From Mayfieldus sp038317345 (lineage in GTDB: Bacteria; Actinomycetota; Thermoleophilia; Solirubrobacterales; 70-9), in assembly GCA_038317345.1 (NCBI GenBank), contig JBBQBH010000001.1, positions 1-64,000 of the forward strand: DNA of 64,000 nucleotides, given 5' to 3'. The translations under genes and the position numbers were made by a program. Below the pieces are notes generated by a model, which made no database searches, had not been told where the DNA came from, and saw only the letters and a program-made list of their open reading frames with translations. Of this stretch, positions 34,099-42,785 are shown one piece after another (position 1 is the first letter of the stretch; every line of letters starts with the position of its first letter).

Positions 34099-34851
34099 TC
34101 ACCCTGTTAGTCGCCGGAGATCACGGATCAGCAGCAGGTGTTTCAAATGGCTCACCGTTGCGGCGAGGTTCTCGAGGCTCTCCACTGCATCCTTGCGCCG
34201 CTGCGGATTGCGAGAGCGAAGCGACGCCCCGAGCAGCGTCTCCAGCAGATTGGCCTCGCGATCGGCCGAGGAGCGGAAGACACGCAGGTTGCGGGCCGCG
34301 ACCCCGAACCGCGCGAGCTCATTGGCGGTGCGAACAATCTCGCGATCGGTCTCGTCGTAGACCGCGGCGCCGTCGCGCTTCTCCGGGACGATGACCCCGA
34401 ACTCCTCCAGCTCGTGGACCAGCTCCTCCCGTGCCCCGGTCTCTTCGGTCAGCTCGTCGACGGTCAGATAGGCGTTGGAGCTGTTAACCAGGATCGCCCT
34501 GCGCACCGCGCTGCCGGTCGGCCGATCGCCGCCCAGGTCCACGTCGCGCCCCGCCGCCAGCTCCTGACGGATCACCCTCAGGGGCAGGAACTCGTCGCGC
34601 TGCATGCGCAGGATCGTGCGCAGACGCTCCACGTCGGACTGGCTGTAAAGGCGGTACCCACCGGCCGTGCGGCGCGGGGTAAGCAGCTTCTGGTTCTCCA
34701 GGTAGCGGATCTTCGAGATCGAGATGTCGTCGAACTCGCTCTGAAGGATCTTGCAGACGGCGCCGATCGTGAGCGCCTTACGCGGGCGGCTCAGGGAGTC
34801 GGGAAGTCGCCCGCGGTCCGAATCGCCTTGAATCCTTTGCCTGGTCGCCAT
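34099..34851 (-). CDS. MerR-family transcriptional regulator (FtsR-like)
   Basis: The 250-residue protein has a MerR winged helix: LTIGAVCKILQSEFDDISIS, then KIRYLENQKLLTPRRTAGGY and RLYSQSDVERLRTILRMQRD, with ISISKIRYLENQ typical of the actinobacterial FtsR/Rv1828 group. The C-terminal region is helical and carries no metal cysteines. In mycobacteria and corynebacteria this regulator sits next to garA/odhI, exactly as here, and in Corynebacterium FtsR controls ftsZ. The start directly follows the FHA gene stop (TAGATG). Confidence 0.85.
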   Translation of the reverse strand: MATRQRIQGDSDRGRLPDSLSRPRKALTIGAVCKILQSEFDDISISKIRYLENQKLLTPRRTAGGYRLYSQSDVERLRTILRMQRDEFLPLRVIRQELAAGRDVDLGGDRPTGSAVRRAILVNSSNAYLTVDELTEETGAREELVHELEEFGVIVPEKRDGAAVYDETDREIVRTANELARFGVAARNLRVFRSSADREANLLETLLGASLRSRNPQRRKDAVESLENLAATVSHLKHLLLIRDLRRLTG

Positions 34852-35325
34852 CTATTTCTCCAGGTAGCTGAGCTTGTACTTGCCGATCTGGATCTCGTCA
34901 CCGTCCTCGAGTCGGTGCGACTCGATACGGCGCCGGTTCACGTAGGTCCCGTTGAGCGAGCCGAGGTCGTCGATGTAGAGGCCGTCGCGACGCTTGACAA
35001 GCAACGCATGGTTGCGGGAGACGGTCACGTCGTCCAGAAACACGCCGGCGTCGGGGCTGCGCCCGATGCTGACCCGGTCGTCCTCGATCGTGAAGCTCTC
35101 GCCGGCACGGCCACCGCCTGCCCGGATCACCAGCGCGGCGCCCGCGCGCTCCACCACCTCGTCGATGTCCACCGGTTGCATCCCGCCGGTGTCGTCGACC
35201 GTGTAGGTCATCGTGACCGGCTCGTCGCCGCCCTCCGGGCGGGCGCTCAAGTACGCCCCACACTTCTGGCAGTAGTTGGCACCCTCGGGGTTGACGAAGC
35301 CGCACTCGGGGCAGTGGACAGCCAC
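34852..35325 (-). CDS. garA: FHA-domain protein, GarA/OdhI-like, with N-terminal zinc ribbon
   Basis: From the GTG at 35325 (ribosome site GGAGG) the 157-residue protein has a zinc ribbon (Cys5, Cys8, Cys19, Cys22: CPECGF ... YCQKCGAYL), a Thr-containing linker (VTMTYTVDDTGG) and an FHA domain with VSIGRSPDAGVFLDDVTVSR, NH and GSLNGTYVN (Arg89, Ser103, Asn125 contact phosphothreonine). GarA/OdhI regulate 2-oxoglutarate dehydrogenase and glutamate metabolism and are switched by Ser/Thr kinases that phosphorylate an N-terminal Thr. The ribbon replaces the usual N-terminus, so the switch may differ. Its neighbour merR supports the assignment. Confidence 0.85.
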   Translation of the reverse strand: MAVHCPECGFVNPEGANYCQKCGAYLSARPEGGDEPVTMTYTVDDTGGMQPVDIDEVVERAGAALVIRAGGGRAGESFTIEDDRVSIGRSPDAGVFLDDVTVSRNHALLVKRRDGLYIDDLGSLNGTYVNRRRIESHRLEDGDEIQIGKYKLSYLEK

Positions 35326-35341
35326 TGGCCTTCCTCCGGCT

Positions 35342-35611
35342 CTAGGAGGGATCCTTGGGCTTGACCGGGCTCTGGGCCTTGCCCGCAAGGATCTCGGTGA
35401 GCTGGCGCACGTCGTCGCCGGAGATCAGCGAATCGCCGCGCTCCCGCTTCTGGCGCAACCTGTTGACCAGCTCGGCGCGCAGAATGTCGATCTTGCCGTG
35501 CAGCACGCGCCGCCGGTAGGAGATCTCCTGCTCTTCCTCTGTGAGGCTCTCGATTAGGTCCTTCAGCTCACTGTCGTTGAGCGCGCCGAGGTCTGGAAAT
35601 GTTTCCTCCAT
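35342..35611 (-). CDS. rsiG: RsiG-like coiled-coil protein with one c-di-GMP-type motif
   Basis: The 89-residue helical protein has LNDSELKDLIESLTEEEQEI, then SYRRRVLHGKIDILRAELVN. Glu27, Ser31, Arg34, His38 and Asp42 fit the RsiG c-di-GMP signature E-x3-S-x2-R-x3-Q-x3-D with His in place of Gln. In Streptomyces RsiG is an anti-sigma factor for WhiG that needs c-di-GMP; its two helices carry one motif each. A short form with a single motif would have to dimerise. It is the first gene of the operon with garA and merR (16-base spacing). Family confident, function inferred. Confidence 0.75.
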   Translation of the reverse strand: MEETFPDLGALNDSELKDLIESLTEEEQEISYRRRVLHGKIDILRAELVNRLRQKRERGDSLISGDDVRQLTEILAGKAQSPVKPKDPS

Positions 35612-35699
35612 GTCGGCCAGTATATGCGCGATCTCTCAAGCTTCAAGTGAGGGTTGAAGGTTTATGGAGAATGGGCGAACGGTTGCGAAACGCTGGAGC

Positions 35700-36335
35700 T
35701 CAGGTGTGCTGGGCCCTGCGCAGGTCTTGAAGCCCCATTCGCAGGTACATCGCCGTGGCCAGCAATCCGGCGATCAGCCCGACGATCAGCAGCGCCTTCG
35801 GGACCCATCCAGCGAACACCATGGCGAAGAACATCGAGCCCATGACCGGGAACACCGCGGCTCGTCCCAGCCAGTTGATCTCGAGCTCGAATCCGCGCCG
35901 CAGAGCCAGCTGGGCGAGCAGCAGGGTGATCAGCTCACGGACCACCAGCACGGCCAGGGCCCAGCGCGGCAGCAGCTCGAAGTGCCAGCAGACCACGGCC
36001 CCGGAGAGGATCGTGAGGCGGTCGACGACGGGGTCCAGCAGCGCCCCCATGCGGCTGTACTGTCCGGTCGCCCGGGCGAGCAGGCCGTCGAGGTAGTCGC
36101 CGGCGGCGATCAGCCAGAAGAGGATCGCGGCCGGGGCGCTGCGGCCATCGCCGGAGTCCAGCGCCAGGTATAAAAAGACCGGGATCGCCGCCAGCCTCGC
36201 GTAGCCGACCAGATTGGGAATCGTCAGCGGGTTAAGCGGTTGCCCGGGACGGGTGGCGCTCGGAGCGGGCGCGGTTCGGTCGAGGCCGAACAGCCTTCGC
36301 AGGCGCCCCTTGCCGAACGGAGCCCGCTCGCTCAC
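35700..36335 (-). CDS. pgsA: CDP-alcohol phosphatidyltransferase (PgsA-like)
   Basis: The 211-residue membrane enzyme has the complete CDP-OH-P motif: Asp80-x2-Asp83-Gly84-x2-Ala87-Arg88, Gly97-x3-Asp101-x3-Asp105 (GDYLDGLLARATGQYSRMGA followed by LLDPVVD). Relatives make phosphatidylglycerol phosphate, cardiolipin or PI; the context after proS fits PgsA as in other actinobacteria. Six membrane spans. The start overlaps the proS stop by four bases. Confidence 0.88.
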   Translation of the reverse strand: MSERAPFGKGRLRRLFGLDRTAPAPSATRPGQPLNPLTIPNLVGYARLAAIPVFLYLALDSGDGRSAPAAILFWLIAAGDYLDGLLARATGQYSRMGALLDPVVDRLTILSGAVVCWHFELLPRWALAVLVVRELITLLLAQLALRRGFELEINWLGRAAVFPVMGSMFFAMVFAGWVPKALLIVGLIAGLLATAMYLRMGLQDLRRAQHT

Positions 36336-38017
36336 TCCAGGCTCTCGAGCATCTCGCGCGCCTGCGCGGCCGCATCGGCCACCGGGAGCTTGCGCTCCTC
36401 GCCGCTGCGGCGCACCTGTGCCTCGATCATCCCCTCTGCCAGGCCACGGCGCCCGGCGACGAGGCGCATTGGGCAGCCCAGCAGCTCGGCGTCGGTGAGC
36501 TTCTCCCCTGGCCCCGCATCGCGGTCGTCATAGATCACCTCTGCACCGCCCTCGCACAGCTCTTCGTAAAGGCGATCGGCCGCCTCTCTCTCGGGCTCGT
36601 CGGCCTTCGCCAGCGAGACGAGATGAATCCCCCACGGCGCGATCGCGCGCGGCCAGACGATCCCGTCCTCGTCGGCGCCCTGCTCGACCGCCGCGGCGAC
36701 GATCCGCCCTGGCCCGATCCCGTAGCTGCCCATCATGATCGGCTGCTCGCGCCCGCCCTCGTCGAGGTAGGTGGCGCCGAGCGCCTCCGAGTAGCGGGTC
36801 CCGAGCTTGAAGATGTTCGCCGCCTCGATCGCGGGCTCGATCTCGATCCGCCCGGCGCCGGGAGCGATGTCTCCGGCCTCGACCCGGCGCACGTCGAGCT
36901 CCTCGTAGTCGAAGTCGCGCCCCGGCTTCACACCGCGCAGGTGGGTGTCGGCCCTGTTCGCGCCGGCGACGAACGAGTTGCCCTCGATCGCGGCGTCCTT
37001 GATCACCGGCACCCCGGCGCCGACCGGGCCGACGAAGCCGGCCGGCCCCAGATGCGCGGCGATCTCCTCCTCGGTGGCGGGGCGGAACTGGGCGCCGAGC
37101 CCGTTGCGCAGCTTGATCTCGTTGAGACGGTGGTCGCCGCGAACCAGCACGACGACGAGGCCGCGCTCCTCGACGATCACCGGCATCGCCTTCAGCAGCG
37201 CCCCCGGGGCGACGCCGAGCTCCCCCCCCACCTGCTCGACCGTGGTCAGCCCCGGCGTCGTCACCTCCTCCGGCGCTTCCATCTCGGCCGGCAGCTCGAC
37301 CGGCTGCGGCTCGGCGGAGGCGATCTCCATATTCGCCGCGTAGCCGGGGGCCAGCGCGACCTCGTCCTCGCCGGCGGCGCAGGGCGCCATGTACTCGTGT
37401 GCTCCGGTTCCACCCATCATCCCGACGTCTCCCTCGACCCGGTACCACCGCAGGCCGCTGCGATCGAAGATGCGGTCGTAGGCCTCGATGTGCAGCTCGT
37501 AGCTGCTATCGAGCCCCTCGAAGTCGCGGTCAAAGCTGTAGGAGTCCTTCATCACGAACTCGCGCGAGCGCAGCACCCCGGCCCGCGGCCGCGCCTCGTC
37601 GCGCTCCTTGGTCTGCAGGTGGTAGAGGATCTTCGGCAGCTCGCGGTAGGAGCGGATCTCGCCCGCGACGTGGAAGGTGACGTTCTCCTCGTGGGTCATC
37701 GCCAGCGCCAGCGGCGATCCCTTTCGGTCCTCGAGCTTGAACAGCTCCTCGATCTCCCAGCGGCCGGTCTTGCGCCAGATCTCGGCCGGCTGCAGGACCG
37801 GCATCAGCATCTCCTGGCCGCCGATCGCGTCCATCTCCTCGCGCAGGATCGCCTCGACCTTGCGGTGCGACCGCCAGCCCGCCGGCAGGTAGGTCCACAG
37901 CCCGGCGCCGAGTTGCCTGATCAGCCCCGCCCGCACCATCAGCTTGTGCGAGATCGCCTCGGCGTCGGCGGGAGCCTCCTTGAGGGTGGGCCAGAAGAGC
38001 TCCGTGGCGCGAGACAT
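36332..38017 (-). CDS. proS: Prolyl-tRNA synthetase, bacterial type with editing domain
   Basis: The 561-residue class II synthetase begins MSRATELFWPTLKEAPADAE and has GLWTYLPAGWRSHRKVEAIL (motif 1 region), SREFVMKDSYSFD (motif 2) and SYGIGPGRIVAAAVEQ (motif 3). The Ala-tRNAPro editing insertion lies between motifs 2 and 3 (about 225-385, with MPVIVEERGLVVVLVRGDHR and DTHLRGVKPGRDF). The anticodon-binding domain follows to the end. Length and layout are normal. Divergent from the first glycosidase gene. Confidence 0.95.
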   Translation of the reverse strand: MSRATELFWPTLKEAPADAEAISHKLMVRAGLIRQLGAGLWTYLPAGWRSHRKVEAILREEMDAIGGQEMLMPVLQPAEIWRKTGRWEIEELFKLEDRKGSPLALAMTHEENVTFHVAGEIRSYRELPKILYHLQTKERDEARPRAGVLRSREFVMKDSYSFDRDFEGLDSSYELHIEAYDRIFDRSGLRWYRVEGDVGMMGGTGAHEYMAPCAAGEDEVALAPGYAANMEIASAEPQPVELPAEMEAPEEVTTPGLTTVEQVGGELGVAPGALLKAMPVIVEERGLVVVLVRGDHRLNEIKLRNGLGAQFRPATEEEIAAHLGPAGFVGPVGAGVPVIKDAAIEGNSFVAGANRADTHLRGVKPGRDFDYEELDVRRVEAGDIAPGAGRIEIEPAIEAANIFKLGTRYSEALGATYLDEGGREQPIMMGSYGIGPGRIVAAAVEQGADEDGIVWPRAIAPWGIHLVSLAKADEPEREAADRLYEELCEGGAEVIYDDRDAGPGEKLTDAELLGCPMRLVAGRRGLAEGMIEAQVRRSGEERKLPVADAAAQAREMLESLE

Positions 38018-38141
38018 GGCGTCGTACGGTAACTGCCAGGGCCGCCGCCGAGCAGTGCGTGCTGGACATCACGGCGCCCAGGGCCCACGACCGGCGGCGG
38101 CGCAGCCGAAGCGATTGGTTTGGGGACGGGTTTTAGCCTCG

Positions 38142-39644
38142 ATGAGCGCACAGCAAGGGCAGACGACCACGGCGGCATTCCGCCTCGTCTCCCTCGCCGC
38201 AATGGTCGTTGTCGCACTGGCGATGATCGCGGCGCCACCGAGGGCGGCGGCATCGGTCGACCAGTTCACCATCCTCGATCCGACCCCCTCGCTTCTGAAC
38301 GGTGAGAGCGCGGCTCGGCGCTCGGACATCCTCGACCGCTTGCAGTCGTTGGGCGTGGACTCGGTCCGGATCCAGGTCCAATGGCGCGTCCTCGCTCCCG
38401 CCCCCCATAGCTCGACCGAGCCGCCGGACTTCGATGGGTCCGACCCGGCCAGCTATCCGGCCCATGCGTTCGACACCCTAGACAGCATCGTGCGAGGCGT
38501 CGACGCGCGAGGCATGAAAGCACTGCTCGTGCCGACCGGTCCGATCCCCGACTGGGCGAGCTCGACCGGCCGCGGCAGTCTCTTCGATCCCGATCCCGTC
38601 GAGTTCGAGCAGTTCGTGCAGGCGCTGGGCGAGCGCTACGACGGAACCTGCGTGCCGCCCAGATGTGCCGCCGGGCCGGACGGCGAGGCGCTGCCGAGGG
38701 TCGACCAATGGTCGGTCTACAACGAGCCCAACCTGAAGACGTTCCTGCGCCCCCAGCGGATGTCCGACGGCCGCACCGTCTCCGGCCTCATCTACCGCCG
38801 ATTGTTCCTGGCGGCGCAGCGCGCCCTCGACGCCACCGGACACCGCAAGGACCTGCTGCTGATCGGGGAGACCGCCCCGAGCAGGGGGAGTGCCTCGACG
38901 GCTCCGCTGAAGTTCCTGCGGCAGGTCTTCTGCCTGTCCTCCAATTACCGCCTCCTCCGCGGCTGCAAGCCGATCGAGGCCGATGGTTGGGCCCACCATC
39001 CATACAATCCGCACATTCCGCCCTGGCAGGTTCCCAAGCAGGTCCATCGCTCGATCATCTCGATCGGCTCCATCAACCGGTTGGTCAACGCATTGCGCAA
39101 GGTTGCTCGAGCCGGCGCAACCGTGGAGCGGCTCCCCGTCTACGTGACCGAGTACGGGATCGAGAGCTATCCGCAGGGGGGCTTCGGGGTCAGCCCCCAG
39201 CGCCAGGCCGAGTTCCTGGGCGATGCCGAGTACCTGCTCTATCGCAATCCGTGGGTGAGCTCTTTCGCCCAATACCTGCTCGACGACGATCGCAACCCGA
39301 GCCTGCTGCTCTCGTTCCAGACCGGGCTGCGGTTCGCCAACGGCTTTCCGAAGCCGTCCTACGACGCCTTTCCGATCACGCTCGTGGCGCGACAGCGAAA
39401 GCAGGGTGGCGTGGAGATCTGGGGCCACGTGCGGCCCGGCCAGGGTCCGTACCAGGTGGAGGTCCGCTTCAGAGACAGGGGCGCCGGCGCCGGCCAGGCG
39501 CTGCTCGATGTGCAGACCGACCGCGCCGGCTACTTCGACTTTGGCTCGTCGTTCGTGCAGGGTCGCGAGTGGCAGGCGACCTCTCAGCTGCCCGACGGTT
39601 CGGTGGTCCAGGGGCCTTTCGTGCGCTCCTACCGCTTTGATTAG
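38142..39644 (+). CDS. Secreted clan-A glycoside hydrolase (GH39/cellulase-like), paralog 1
   Basis: From ATG 38142 the 500-residue protein has a signal peptide (FRLVSLAAMVVVALAMIAAP), then a (beta/alpha)8 barrel: LQSLGVDSVRIQVQWRVLAP, the general acid/base in WSVYNEPNL, and the nucleophile in LPVYVTEYGIES. This pair (NEP and TEYG) is the clan GH-A arrangement. The last 100 residues form a beta-sandwich tail (VEIWGHVRPGQGPYQVEVRF). Substrate unknown, secreted or wall-bound. First of three tandem paralogs. Confidence 0.8.
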   Translation: MSAQQGQTTTAAFRLVSLAAMVVVALAMIAAPPRAAASVDQFTILDPTPSLLNGESAARRSDILDRLQSLGVDSVRIQVQWRVLAPAPHSSTEPPDFDGSDPASYPAHAFDTLDSIVRGVDARGMKALLVPTGPIPDWASSTGRGSLFDPDPVEFEQFVQALGERYDGTCVPPRCAAGPDGEALPRVDQWSVYNEPNLKTFLRPQRMSDGRTVSGLIYRRLFLAAQRALDATGHRKDLLLIGETAPSRGSASTAPLKFLRQVFCLSSNYRLLRGCKPIEADGWAHHPYNPHIPPWQVPKQVHRSIISIGSINRLVNALRKVARAGATVERLPVYVTEYGIESYPQGGFGVSPQRQAEFLGDAEYLLYRNPWVSSFAQYLLDDDRNPSLLLSFQTGLRFANGFPKPSYDAFPITLVARQRKQGGVEIWGHVRPGQGPYQVEVRFRDRGAGAGQALLDVQTDRAGYFDFGSSFVQGREWQATSQLPDGSVVQGPFVRSYRFD

Positions 39645-39661
39645 GCGTCGATTGCGCCCGG

Positions 39662-39690
39662 TTGACACTCCCACCCGGCAGGTTTGCTAG
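39662..39690 (+). promoter_or_regulatory. Sigma-70-like promoter before glycosidase paralog 2
   Basis: A consensus -35 TTGACA (39662-39667), a 17-base spacer and TGCTAG (39685-39690) as -10 lie about 90 bases upstream of the second glycosidase ATG. The match is far better than chance for this GC-rich DNA. Confidence 0.6.
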
Positions 39691-39779
39691 AAAACCCGAC
39701 TCGCCCGCGGGGCCCCATTCCGCGCCAGGCCGTAGCCGGGGGCCGAAACTTCTCGGCGACCGACAGGTTCTTTTCTGCG

Positions 39780-41276
39780 ATGAGCACAGACACCTCGCAA
39801 CGACTACGAACGTCCCGCAGCCCAATCGCCGGTCGGCATCTGCTGCTCGCGCTGGCGGCCACCGTCGCGCTTGCTACATCTCTAGCTACCGTGCCGGCGG
39901 CTTCGGCCTCACGCAGCCAGACGACCCTCTTCGATCTCGGCGGGTCCGGCCTCAACCTTCCGCCAGAGCAGCGGGCCGTGCAGCTGGACCAGCTGCACGA
40001 TCTAGGCGTCGACACGGTGAGGGTGATCGTCGCCTGGCGCAGCATCGCGCCCGATCCCAGTGCCTTCAACAAGCCGGCCTTCGACGCAACCGATCCCGCC
40101 GCCTACCCGGCTCAGAACTGGACCGCCCTTGACGACCTGGTCAGCGGCGCCCGCTCCCGAGGCATGAATGTCCTGCTCACCCCCAGCACCCCGGTGCCCG
40201 ATTGGGCCAGCTCCGCGCACGAGCAATTCACCGACCCCAACCCTTCCGAGTTTCAGCAGTTCGTAGAGGCGCTCGGCACCCGCTACAGCGGCAATTACTC
40301 GCCACCCCCTGCGCTGCCCACCGACCCGCCGAACCCGACCCTGCCGCGGGTAGATCACTGGTCGGTGCTCAACGAGGCAAATCTGACCCTGTTCCTGAAG
40401 CCACAGCTGCGGCATGGCAAGTCGGTCTCCGCGAAGATCTATCGCAATCTCTTCCTCGCCGCCCAGCACGGGCTGGCGGCCAGTGGCCACACAAACGACA
40501 CCCTGCTGATCGGCGAGACCTCTCCGGGCCCCGGGCGCAAGGGCACCGATCCAATCACCTTCCTGCGCGGCGTCTTCTGCCTCAACGCAAAGTTCAAGCG
40601 CACGGGCCGCTGCGCGCCGATCGACGCCGATGGATGGGCACAGCATCCATACGACCCGTTCGACGCCCCCTTCGAGTCCTCGCACAACCTGATCAACCTC
40701 AACACGATCGACGACCTCGCCAAGGCACTGAAAATGGCCCGCTCCGCCGGTGCTACTAGGCGCAAGCTGCCGATCTACATCACCGAATACGGCGTTGAGA
40801 GCGTTCCCGACCGCAGGTACGGGGTCAGCCAGCTCCATCAGGCCGAGTACATCTCGATCTCGGAGTACCTGATGTACCGCAACCCAACGATCCGCAGCTT
40901 CGGGCAGTACCTGATGGAGGACGACATCGGCAATGCCCAGGTGAACTTCCAGACCGGGCTTGAATTCTCCGACGGCCGCAAGAAGATCTCCTACGCCGCC
41001 TTCCCGATGGCCCTGGTGGCGCAGCGTCCCAGCGAGAAGCGCAACAAGGTCACGATCTGGGGGCATGTGCGACCCAAGGGCGGTCCATTTAGGGTCACCG
41101 TCAAGGCGCGCGGGCCCGGTGCCGCACACACGATCAAGACGATCCACACCAGCGCGGCCGGTTACTTTCAATTCCGCACCACCTTCCACCAACGGCGTCG
41201 GTACAGTGCCTCGACCCTTCTCCCGGACGGAACCGAGCTGACCGGCCCATTCGTGCGCGTCTACGTCTTCAAGTGA
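39780..41276 (+). CDS. Secreted clan-A glycoside hydrolase, paralog 2
   Basis: The 498-residue protein from ATG 39780 has a signal peptide (LLLALAATVALATSLATVPA) and the same barrel and tail as paralog 1: LGVDTVRVIVAWRSIAPDPS, acid/base in HWSVLNEANLTLFLKPQ, nucleophile in LPIYITEYGVES, tail VTIWGHVRPKGGPFRVTVKA. The acid/base motif reads NEA instead of NEP, a change seen in some GH-A enzymes; the glutamate is kept. It has its own promoter. Confidence 0.8.
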   Translation: MSTDTSQRLRTSRSPIAGRHLLLALAATVALATSLATVPAASASRSQTTLFDLGGSGLNLPPEQRAVQLDQLHDLGVDTVRVIVAWRSIAPDPSAFNKPAFDATDPAAYPAQNWTALDDLVSGARSRGMNVLLTPSTPVPDWASSAHEQFTDPNPSEFQQFVEALGTRYSGNYSPPPALPTDPPNPTLPRVDHWSVLNEANLTLFLKPQLRHGKSVSAKIYRNLFLAAQHGLAASGHTNDTLLIGETSPGPGRKGTDPITFLRGVFCLNAKFKRTGRCAPIDADGWAQHPYDPFDAPFESSHNLINLNTIDDLAKALKMARSAGATRRKLPIYITEYGVESVPDRRYGVSQLHQAEYISISEYLMYRNPTIRSFGQYLMEDDIGNAQVNFQTGLEFSDGRKKISYAAFPMALVAQRPSEKRNKVTIWGHVRPKGGPFRVTVKARGPGAAHTIKTIHTSAAGYFQFRTTFHQRRRYSASTLLPDGTELTGPFVRVYVFK

Positions 41277-41277
41277 C

Positions 41278-42771
41278 ATGCGCCGCCCCTGGCTGTTAGC
41301 CGCGGCCCTCGCCGTGGCCGCGGTGGGGGTTGCCGCCGTGGCGCTGATCCACGACGGCTCGTCGGCCGAGGCGAACCCGCCCGGCTTCCCCGACAACCCG
41401 CCGGGGCGAAAGCCGTTGATCTTCGACGTCGGGCTGGTTGCCAATACCGATCCGAGAATGGCGCTGGCGCAGGCGCACTCGCTTGGAGCCGACGGGATCC
41501 GCGTCCTCGTGCCCTGGAACCTGGTCGCGCCGACGCAGCGACCGGGAGATTTCCACCCCTCCGATCCGGCCGACCACAACTACAACTTCAGCTACTTCGA
41601 CACCGCGCTGCGGGAGATTCACCGCCTTGGGATGAAGGTCCTGCTGTCCCCTACCGGACCAGCGCCGGAATGGGCGGCGAAGCCGGGCAGCGCCGGGCTG
41701 GTCGACCCGGACCCGGCGCAATTCGGACAGTTCGTATCGGCGCTGGCGAAGCGGTATGACGGGCGATTCCGCGACTCGCCGAAAGCAGCCCCCCTGCCGA
41801 AGGCGGACCTCTGGGCGATCTGGAACGAGCCCAACCTCTCGATCTTCCTACAGCCTCAGCATCGCAACGGCCGGCCCTACTCGCCGCTGCTGTACCGCGA
41901 ACTATACCTGGCGGCGCAAACCGCGATCCACGACCAGCAACCGTCGGCGCCGATCCTGATCGGCGAGACCGCGCCCACCGGCGGCGAGAACTCGACCGAC
42001 CCGCTCACCTTCACGCGCCAGACGCTCTGCCTCAACGGCGACTTCGAGCAGCTTCCCAACTGCCCGCAACCGGATGAGAAGGTCGATGCGGTCGGCTGGT
42101 CCACGCACCCGTATCCGCTCGTCGGTCAAGCGCCCTTCGAGCCGGCCACGAACCCCCACTTCGTGACCATGAGCTCGCTGAGCGCACTCGAGGTGACGCT
42201 GGACGGGGCTGCGCACGCAGGTGCAATCCCGTCCGACTTCCCCGTCTACATCACCGAGTTCGGCGTTCAGAGCTACCCCGACCCCACCGGGGTGAGCCTC
42301 GAGCAGCAGGCCGCCGACATCGGGATCGCCGAGAACTTCGCCTACCAGGATCCGCGTGTCGCCACCTTCGCCCAGTATCTCTTGAGCGACGACAGCCCGG
42401 GGGCGGTCCCCGGCCAGGCCTACGGCGGATTCGAATCGGGATTGCGGTTCTTCGCCGGGCGCAAGAAGCCGTCCTACGACGCGTTCCGCCTCCCGCTCGC
42501 CGTGCAGAGGCTCGGCGACAGCGTCTCGTTCTGGGGCATCGTGCAGCCCTATCCGCACCCCACGACGGTGACGATTCGCTACCGCAACCCTGGCGGGCCG
42601 GTGAAGGAGCTGCAAAAGGTCAACACAGACTCGGCCGGTGTCTACACGACCACCTACGGCGATACCCCGGGCCGCAAATGGCAGGTCGTGTGGCGCTCGC
42701 CAATCGACCACCACACCTACCACAGTCCCTGGATTCGCTCCTACGAGTACGCGGCGCCAGCGACCGGCTAG
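41278..42771 (+). CDS. Secreted clan-A glycoside hydrolase, paralog 3
   Basis: The 497-residue protein starts one base after the paralog 2 stop, so the two are coupled. It has an N-terminal signal or anchor (LLAAALAVAAVGVAAVALIH), then LGADGIRVLVPWNLVAPTQR, acid/base in LWAIWNEPNLSIFLQPQ, nucleophile in FPVYITEFGVQSY, and the C-terminal beta domain. It is the most divergent of the three and carries a short insertion near the sandwich domain. Confidence 0.8.
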   Translation: MRRPWLLAAALAVAAVGVAAVALIHDGSSAEANPPGFPDNPPGRKPLIFDVGLVANTDPRMALAQAHSLGADGIRVLVPWNLVAPTQRPGDFHPSDPADHNYNFSYFDTALREIHRLGMKVLLSPTGPAPEWAAKPGSAGLVDPDPAQFGQFVSALAKRYDGRFRDSPKAAPLPKADLWAIWNEPNLSIFLQPQHRNGRPYSPLLYRELYLAAQTAIHDQQPSAPILIGETAPTGGENSTDPLTFTRQTLCLNGDFEQLPNCPQPDEKVDAVGWSTHPYPLVGQAPFEPATNPHFVTMSSLSALEVTLDGAAHAGAIPSDFPVYITEFGVQSYPDPTGVSLEQQAADIGIAENFAYQDPRVATFAQYLLSDDSPGAVPGQAYGGFESGLRFFAGRKKPSYDAFRLPLAVQRLGDSVSFWGIVQPYPHPTTVTIRYRNPGGPVKELQKVNTDSAGVYTTTYGDTPGRKWQVVWRSPIDHHTYHSPWIRSYEYAAPATG

Positions 42772-42785
42772 GCCGCGCGAGACTC

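Noticed and set aside
36623..38032. 469-codon open frame on the plus strand
   Set aside because: Antisense to proS with no recognisable motif.
40002..41579. 525-codon open frame on the minus strand
   Set aside because: Antisense to the glycosidase paralogs 2 and 3, which have signal peptides and catalytic motifs.
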